From NCBI GenBank assembly GCA_030248225.1, contig JASANE010029096.1, forward strand, positions 21,854 through 85,853: a stretch of DNA of 64,000 nt, read 5' to 3'. The position numbers were made by a program, and so were the translations under genes. Each line of letters starts with the position of its first letter. The stretch's first letter is position 1. The notes beneath the pieces are model-generated. The model was not told where the DNA came from, did not search any database, and worked only from the letters and a program-made list of their open reading frames with translations. Shown one piece after another: positions 57,967 to 64,000 of the stretch. Source of the DNA: Trileptium ribeirensis (lineage: Eukaryota > Nematoda > Enoplea > Enoplida > Thoracostomopsidae).

Positions 57967-58880
57967 CTGAAATACACAACCGATATTACTACAATTTTCA
58001 TAAGTCAAGCACAAAATGTCTAGATCAATTATAGCGCATTTGAATAAAAAATTAAATAAAAATATACACGAGCTAAAAATTAATAACGTCGCTTAACATC
58101 CTTGATTAACTATTGTGTCATGTTTTCATTGATAAAGTGTCAAAAAGTCGTACATTGGGCAATTTCGCTGACCAAGCCGAAAGTTTGACCCGAAGGCTGG
58201 TGTAATACACTCTCCGCAACCAATAAACAATGTGCTTAATTACCAATTAAAATTCGAGCACCTAAAATAAACTAAAGAAAATACGATGCTCCTCTGGCTG
58301 TCTTAGCCATTATTCACGCAAATACAAACTATATTTTTATACTTCGGGCTCCTATTCTTTACGATTTTAGCAGTACGAAGAACGAATGCGCATTGATTAC
58401 ACAACCGCCTTTACATAATATGGCGGTATACATTTTTAACACAAACAATGCAAATGCGTAATAGGCTTGGTATTTTAAACATACAATTCCAGTGTGATTA
58501 TGTAACCCCAAACTTTCATCAGACTGCATAAAGTAATTTCACGATGATGTATAACTTAAAAAACTGTAAATGCCAAAGTGTTAGTTGCGTATGAACTGAA
58601 TTAGGTTGTCCGTATAACAATGAGCATTACAAGTTAGGCTAATCTGGCTAATCCATGATGGATAAGACTGTGTTCACATAATTGCAACTCATATGATCCG
58701 ATACAAGCAAATTCTGCGCATACCGTATGCTGTGTGTACAATGTTTTTCTATAGTACAACATATATTGCGATGAGGTTACTGAAACACTGAAAACGTCGG
58801 GGGAAAATCGTGAAATTTTTTTGTCTGTTGGTCTTATTCATAACACATTTTCGGCTAGTTCGACAAACTCTTTTGTTCGA
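57967..58880 (-). other. Intron sequence, nothing recognised
   Basis: Searched for the preceding FH3 exon without success. AT-rich. Confidence 0.4.
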
Positions 58881-58929
58881 TAGTGTAACAGATCCATACT
58901 CGATAGTGTAACGGATCGTTACGAGGTGG

Positions 58930-59240
58930 ATTAATTCTGACCATAGCCTAATGGCAACCTTTTATCGAAAATCGTTAATCTTGGCCACAGCCTAATGGCC
59001 AACATTTCACAGACAGCCCAATAATCCTGGCCACACTATAATGGCCAACATTTCATAGACAGCCCAATAATCCTGACCACAGTCTAATGGCCAACATTTT
59101 GTCGAATACCAATAATCCTGGCCACAGTGTAATAGCCAACATTTTGTCGAATACCAATAATTCTGTCCACAGTGTACTGGCCAACATTTAATCGAATTCC
59201 CTAAAAATCCTAGCCATAGCATAATGGTCAACATTTTCGA
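58930..59240 (-). repeat. Minisatellite, seven units of about 45 bp
   Basis: Reverse complement of the 20249-20650 array with the same core, two units shorter. The 94-codon ORF 59007-59291 is a translation of the repeat. Confidence 0.88.
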
Positions 59241-60453
59241 CTTTAGTTGCGAATGTCTCCCAACGTAGAATACCCAACGGAGATGACCCAACCAGGTACG
59301 AAATCCACTGTAACATCGAAAAACGTACGCAAATGAATCAGAACCAATCTACAAACCCTCCGTGCGCAAGCGAATATATAAGCCGATTTCTCCCGTACAT
59401 ACAAACCGACTGCAAGACTCTGTCGTCACCCTATTTATAAACCGTATATATAGCACAAATCATGGATCGTTACTTCCATTAACCTCGCTACGTACAAGAG
59501 ATTTTGCCATATTTCGGCCCGCACCGCCGACAGTTTTGATGATCAGAAAAAAGGGTATCGTTATTAACATTTCAGGAATAGGTAACCAGCAGCATTGCGA
59601 CAGTATATATATGCGTATATACTTATATATAATTATTGATTGTAGGGCCATAAAGGCTCCATTGGTATACTTGAATTGTGTATATATGTATATTACCGTT
59701 ACCATCGTTTTGTTATAATTATATTGTCATGGCCATAAAGGCACGTGTTATTCGCTTGATTCGTATAACTATGATCGTACTTCATATATATATATATATA
59801 TATATACCATTGGAGTCGCCGTTGATGTTTCTGTGTAGTTTCAGGCACACGTACACGATTTGGCGGTCTGATACTTGTTAACTATTTATATATAATCGTT
59901 GTAATGTATTCATACCACACTGTTGCGTTATTAAAGGCCATAAAAGCGCCTGCAGTTTATGATGATTCTATACCGTTTTATGATCCTTACATTTATGCCA
60001 CATGTGGTGTTGTTAAAGGCCGTAAAAGCGCCTGTAATTCGTTATGATTTTGTACCATTCCTACTATTACCATGACATATTGTACTATTATGAATATGTA
60101 TTTGTTGCACGATAATTGTACTATTTTATTGGCCATAAAAGCGCCAATTTATATTTCCATTTGTATAATAATCGTTATACTTTGTGGTACCTTGTAATGT
60201 ATGAGTTTGGAGGTACCACTAATCGGAAATAATTTGTCTTGTTTAGGATGATTTCTGAGAAAATTTAGCTATTTTTACGCATGTAGCTTGTTACTTTTTA
60301 GGTGGAAAATGCGAGTGTGGCGAGCCCTTGCCATACTCTACTTGTAGAAATTAGGACGGTACGACTCCCTGTCCGCCCCGATACGTAGGAATAGCCCTAC
60401 CCCGCCTGATAGGACCGCAAAGTTTACTCTGATTTTTGATAGAATAGACTGGC

Positions 60454-60494
60454 CGTGACGGATACCCGTCACGACCGTCCTCACGAATGAGGAC
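60454..60494 (-). other. Conserved double hairpin in copy R
   Basis: CGTGACGGATACCCGTCACG (60454-60473) and GTCCTCACGAATGAGGAC (60477-60494) match the two hairpins at 16430-16470 in reverse complement. Confidence 0.7.
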
Positions 60495-62339
60495 CACAAA
60501 AAGTTTGGCTGTTCACCCTATAGCGAACAGCAAATGAGTAAATTTCCTGAAAAATATAAGTGAAAATCTAAAATACCAAAATTTCCAGTGTTCAATGTTA
60601 TCATTGTCACTGGACAAGTTATCAAGATAAACTTTAAAAAATTTGACTTTTACTTTAACGAACTTTAAAATGAAAATTTATAAGAATTTGGTATCAAAAG
60701 TATCGGCTGCGGCCCATAACTCCGGAACCGTTGAGAATTCTAAAATTTTATTTCTAACATTTCTGGTAGAAAATCTTTCTAATGAGACCGGTTTAGTGGA
60801 GATCCGACCCGGATCCACGGACTTATGGGTAAATTTGCATGTACGTAAGCAAACAAGAACACATTTAATTCAATAACACAATGAATATTAAACATAGATC
60901 TACGTATAAGGTTTCATTGTAATCATCTTTCTTTTGAGCCCCGACCGGTCCCGATGTGCCCACTTTTAGGTACCCCTCCCCATGAAAATCTCATGAATAA
61001 CGCCCCGACAAGCGTGTAACCCCTCGTTGGATTTCCCTTGTCAAGACTAACCCAAATATAAACAGCACATCCCATAGAAGTGTAACCCGAACACCGGGAA
61101 TCGTTTAAGACACCCGAATTTTTGGAAAAAATTTGGCATGGGTTTCCCCCCGAGAGCCCACTTTCCCCCTTACTGTCGGAATACGGACCTGTTACATGTC
61201 AATATGTTCGGCCGGACTTGCTGAGTCCGAATCCGAACTTCTTTTGGCACTCTGGCCATTACCAAGGGAACAGCGCTTTCTTTTTTGCTCCCTTGCCCTT
61301 CCTTTAGTTTACATAAGCTGCGTTTCTTTTCTTGAAGCTCATTGCCCCGTGCTGATATTAAATTGATACAAATTTTATATAAAGTTTGGAATTTTATGCC
61401 CTGCATTCATCTTTACTCGCTTCTGTCAGCAACGGTGAAGCCAAACAATCTTAATTTATAAAGTTTCCATCTGTAATTTATATTAACCGTTTTGGAACTT
61501 CTTATCAGTTAATAGACAATTTATATTAAATTAATAGATAATTTATATTAAAGTAGCCGTGCTTTTAAGCCACTGTTATTGCTGCATACCGCCGGGGTCA
61601 AATTGCAATCAGCTTGAGTAAACATACACTCAATAAAAACTGATATTAACGCTGGAATTTTATATAAACTTAATATAAAAGTTGCTAGTAATGCCGGCTT
61701 GGTGTGAGGGCTCATCAGCAAGTATTAATATTAAATAAAAGTTTCTGTAAAAGTTTCGGTTAACATTGCGGAGACCCAGCACTGAAGCGTACGAATTCGG
61801 TATTGATTTTATTTAGATTTTAAATGTTGTTTAAGGTTTCCAGAAAGTTCTGCAGTAACTTATAACAGCTTTATATTAATTTGATATAAGACGGCCATAA
61901 ATCATATTAAATTATATAAAATTTAATATTAAAATGGTCCGAAATTTATTAAATTTTGGACTGATAATAATATTTACTTATAAGCTTAGGATATGGGGTC
62001 AAATCGCCCCAAAAGTGCTGACCAAACACTTTAACCGTTTAAATTCAAAAATTCGAATTTTCAAAAGTTTAGTATTTAAGCAGACGCACGAGCTCTGCAG
62101 AGTTCAGTATGACTTCGGCAGCGCAGAGTGCGGTCGGTTTGCAGACCGGCTCTGGCGCTTCTCAACTTCAGTGTTTTCATTTATTGATTACTGTTACTTG
62201 GCTTTTCGCTTTGGTTTTTGCGATTGGATGGACGCGCGATGGACGTCACCCGACTGGAATCGAACATGTAAGTGTGGACAGGGAGAGTTAGGGTGGAGGT
62301 TAAGTAGTACCGTTGCTAAGTAAAATAAGCTAGTAAAAT

Positions 62340-62473
62340 ACAGGAGGTAAACGCGAATAGCTGCACGAGAAACGAAGGGAGCCTCCACAGACTCCCGCCC
62401 TCAGAGCCCGCCGCGGCGTCCCACAATCCCTCAGCGGGAAGCAACGGCCGCGGCACAAGAGCAGATTAACCCT
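62340..62473. other. GC-rich segment of unknown origin
   Basis: GC-rich (CAGAGCCCGCCGCGGCGTCC, CAACGGCCGCGGC) and out of keeping with its AT-rich surroundings. It lies between copy R and the T-free block. No gene recognised. Confidence 0.6.
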
Positions 62474-62729
62474 CGCCCAAAGCCAGACAAACCAAGCCGC
62501 GCCAGGGACGAACCCAAACGCAAAACCCGCAACCACACAAACCCCCAGAACCCCCGCAAACAACGCACACAACCACACAAACCAGAACACAACAAGCGCA
62601 ACACCGCCAAAAAACCCCCCCAACCAACAAACCAAGCCCAGGAAGACCCCCACACAAACACACAACAAACAAAAAAAAACCACCAACAAGCCGAAAGCAA
62701 ACACACACGCCCAAAAACCGAGCAACAGC
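62474..62729. other. 256-bp stretch with no T on the plus strand
   Basis: From 62474 to 62729 there is not one T (T at 62473 and 62730). The tract is C/A-rich with runs such as CCAAAAAACCCCCCCAACC and CAAACAAAAAAAAACC. On the minus strand there is no A, hence no possible stop codon, and three overlapping ORFs (131, 109 and 121 codons) result from that alone. Composition this extreme is unlikely in coding DNA. It may be an assembly or base-calling artefact, or a strand-biased repeat. Confidence 0.95.
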
Positions 62730-62802
62730 TCTCAGATAGCTCAGTGGTTTGCGTACACAAGTTTCACCCGTGCGTTTCGGGTTCGATCCCTGGCGCAGGC
62801 TT
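62729..62802 (+). ncRNA. tRNA-like segment (first of five)
   Basis: 74 bp with an A-box-like TAGCTCAGTGGTTTGCG and a perfect-looking B box GGGTTCGATCCCTGG (T arm CGGG...CCTG). The D and anticodon stems do not pair well and no standard 17-nt anticodon arm could be drawn, so it is a tRNA-derived sequence (SINE head or pseudo-tRNA), not a working tRNA. The internal promoter could still recruit RNA polymerase III. Identical segments start at 63023, 63319, 63615 and 63911. Confidence 0.7.
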
Positions 62803-62838
62803 GAGTTTGTCAAACATTGCACGATACACAAATTAATT

Positions 62839-62896
62839 CGGGCATGAAAGGGTTAATTAAAAATTAACCTATCGCATAACAAACCTCTCATGCCCG
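62839..62896 (+). other. 58-nt hairpin in the satellite unit
   Basis: CGGGCATGAAAGGGTTA pairs with TAACC(C)TCTCATGCCCG, about 16-17 bp with one mismatch, enclosing a smaller palindrome (GGTTAATTAAAAATTAACC). The same structure recurs in every unit and, weakened, at 41800-41845 and 42110-42165. If the unit is transcribed from the tRNA-like promoter, this hairpin would be within the transcript. Confidence 0.75.
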
Positions 62897-64000
62897 CTAG
62901 GCCCAAATCGACCCAACGCACATTGCGACTCGTTGTGTTTACTGAGTTTGTCGTATACCGTACGTTTGAACGTGCGTTGTTATTCGCTCGCATAGTGAGG
63001 TTCCTTAAGGAACCGAGCAACAGCTCTCAGATAGCTCAGTGGTTTGCGTACACAAGTTTCACCCGTGCGTTTCGGGTTCGATCCCTGGCGCAGGCTTGAG
63101 TTTGTCAAACATTGCACGATACACAAATTAATTCGGGCATGAAAGGGTTAATTAAAAATTAACCTATCGCATAACTAACCCTCTCATGCCCGCTAGGCCC
63201 AAATGGACCCAACGCACATTGCGACTCGTTGTGTTTACTGAGTTTGTCGTATACCGTACGTTTGAATGTGCGTTGTTATTCGCTCGCATAGTGAGGTTCC
63301 TTAAGGAACCGAGCAACAGCTCTCAGATAGCTCAGTGGTTTGCGTACACAAGTTTCACCCGTGCGTTTCGGGTTCGATCCCTGGCGCAGGCTTGAGTTTG
63401 TCAAACATTGCACGATACACAAATTAATTCGGGCATGAAAGGGTTAATTAAAAATTAACCTATCGCATAACTAACCCTCTCATGCCCGCTAGGCCCAAAT
63501 GGACCCAACGCACATTGCGACTCGTTGTGTTTACTGAGTTTGTCGTATACCGTACGTTTGAACGTGCGTTGTTATTCGCTCGCATAGTGAGGTTCCTTAA
63601 GGAACCGAGCAACAGCTCTCAGATAGCTCAGTGGTTTGCGTACACAAGTTTCACCCGTGCGTTTCGGGTTCGATCCCTGGCGCAGGCTTGAGTTTGTCAA
63701 ACATTGCACGATACACAAATTAATTCGGGCATGAAAGGGTTAATTAAAAATTAACCTATCGCATAACTAACCCTCTCATGCCCGCTAGGCCCAAATGGAC
63801 CCAACGCACATTGCGACTCGTTGTGTTTACTGAGTTTGTCGTATACCGTACGTTTGAACGTGCGTTGTTATTCGCTCGCATAGTGAGGTTCCTTAAGGAA
63901 CCGAGCAACAGCTCTCAGATAGCTCAGTGGTTTGCGTACACAAGTTTCACCCGTGCGTTTCGGGTTCGATCCCTGGCGCAGGCTTGAGTTTGTCAAACAT

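Larger units (their letters stand above)
58885..62300 (-). repeat. Large non-coding repeat, copy R (uninterrupted)
   Basis: Reverse-complement counterpart of copy L. The inner end is TGTAACAGATCCATACT, the outer end GTAAGTGTGGACAGGGAG. It has seven 45-bp units, five GGCC(A)TAAAAGCGCC-type units (59640-60150), the double hairpin (60454-60494), a GAGGACC/GGTCCTC region, and the GCGCAGAGTGCGGTCGG block near 62125. Relative to L it has about 190 extra bases (60540-60730) and lacks both nested transposons. Short ORFs throughout are unsupported. Orientation is opposite to L, 38 kb away. Confidence 0.8.
62729..64000 (+). repeat. tRNA-like satellite, 294-296-bp tandem units (runs off window)
   Basis: Five starts of the tRNA-like segment occur at 62729, 63023, 63319, 63615 and 63911, spaced 294, 296, 296 and 296 bp. 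Units are almost identical, so the array is young or homogenised. Each unit holds: a tRNA-like segment with A- and B-box words; GAGTTTGTCAAACATTGCACG; a strong hairpin around GGTTAATTAAAAATTAACC; an AACGCACATTGCGACTCG block; and a palindrome GGTTCCTTAAGGAACC about 8-25 bp before the next tRNA-like segment. The identical 69-codon ORFs at 62890, 63186, 63482 and 63778 are translations of the unit and lack independent support. Confidence 0.95.

Noticed and set aside
13541..62300. Interpretation of L and R as terminal repeats of one 49-kb mobile element
   Set aside because: The interval between them contains collinear formin exons on both sides of L, so the intervening DNA is host gene sequence. 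Two independent insertions in opposite orientation are simpler.
62330..62831. Three overlapping minus-strand ORFs of 131, 109 and 121 codons, rich in Val, Leu, Phe, Gly and Trp
   Set aside because: They are open only because the minus strand has no A over 256 bp and thus no stop codons. All three frames are open together, which no real gene shows.
62890..63987. Four identical 69-codon ORFs
   Set aside because: They are the same frame of the 296-bp satellite unit repeated. The frame covers the tRNA-like segment and is broken in the old copies at 41.5-42.3 kb.

Overview
This is animal nuclear DNA: AT-rich and intron-rich, packed with transposons, with no long intact ORF except inside retroelements. 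The phylum is not resolved. An invertebrate is likely, judging by the mix of CR1-, jockey- and I/LOA-like LINE remains, hAT-like and Tc1-like miniature elements and a tRNA-like satellite.

One host gene was recognised: part of a formin of the FMNL/FRL class on the minus strand, read from about 57.97 kb down to 8.55 kb. Twelve exons (111, 150, 49, 53, 127, 159, 99, 125, 193, 58, 70 and 78 bp; 1272 bp, 424 codons) all have AG/GT borders and fit together in phase. They encode, in order, the end of the armadillo-like FH3/dimerisation region, a coiled coil, a short proline-rich FH1 and the first third of FH2. The 5' exons must lie beyond the right edge. The rest of FH2 and the C-terminus must lie beyond the left edge. 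Everything else in the window is intronic or presumed intronic.

Layout. 1-8.5 kb: intron with an hAT-like element (perfect 8-bp target duplication), tandem duplications and a decayed CR1-like LINE. 8.6-21.9 kb: a 13.3-kb intron with a foldback element, a hairpin-rich unknown stretch, and copy L of a large non-coding repeat. Copy L is interrupted by an hAT-like element in an (AT)n tract and by a 5'-truncated RNase H-type LINE flanked by a 259-bp duplication. 21.9-36 kb: FH2 and FH1 exons among several MITE families and a jockey-like remnant. 36-50.8 kb: a large intron with a ~160-bp tandem repeat, a broken DDE-transposase-like gene with a possible PWWP-like front end, relics of the satellite, and a direct tandem pair of hAT-like elements. 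50.8-58 kb: coiled-coil and FH3 exons. 58.9-62.3 kb: copy R of the large repeat, inverted relative to copy L. 62.34-62.73 kb: a GC-rich segment followed by 256 bases without a single T. 62.73-64 kb: a 296-bp tandem satellite whose unit carries a tRNA-like sequence and a strong hairpin; it runs off the window.

The most notable points are the formin assembled from small exons, the inverted L/R pair bracketing eleven of its exons, the 259-bp LINE target duplication supported by the uninterrupted R copy, the T-free block that creates spurious overlapping ORFs, and the tRNA-like satellite.
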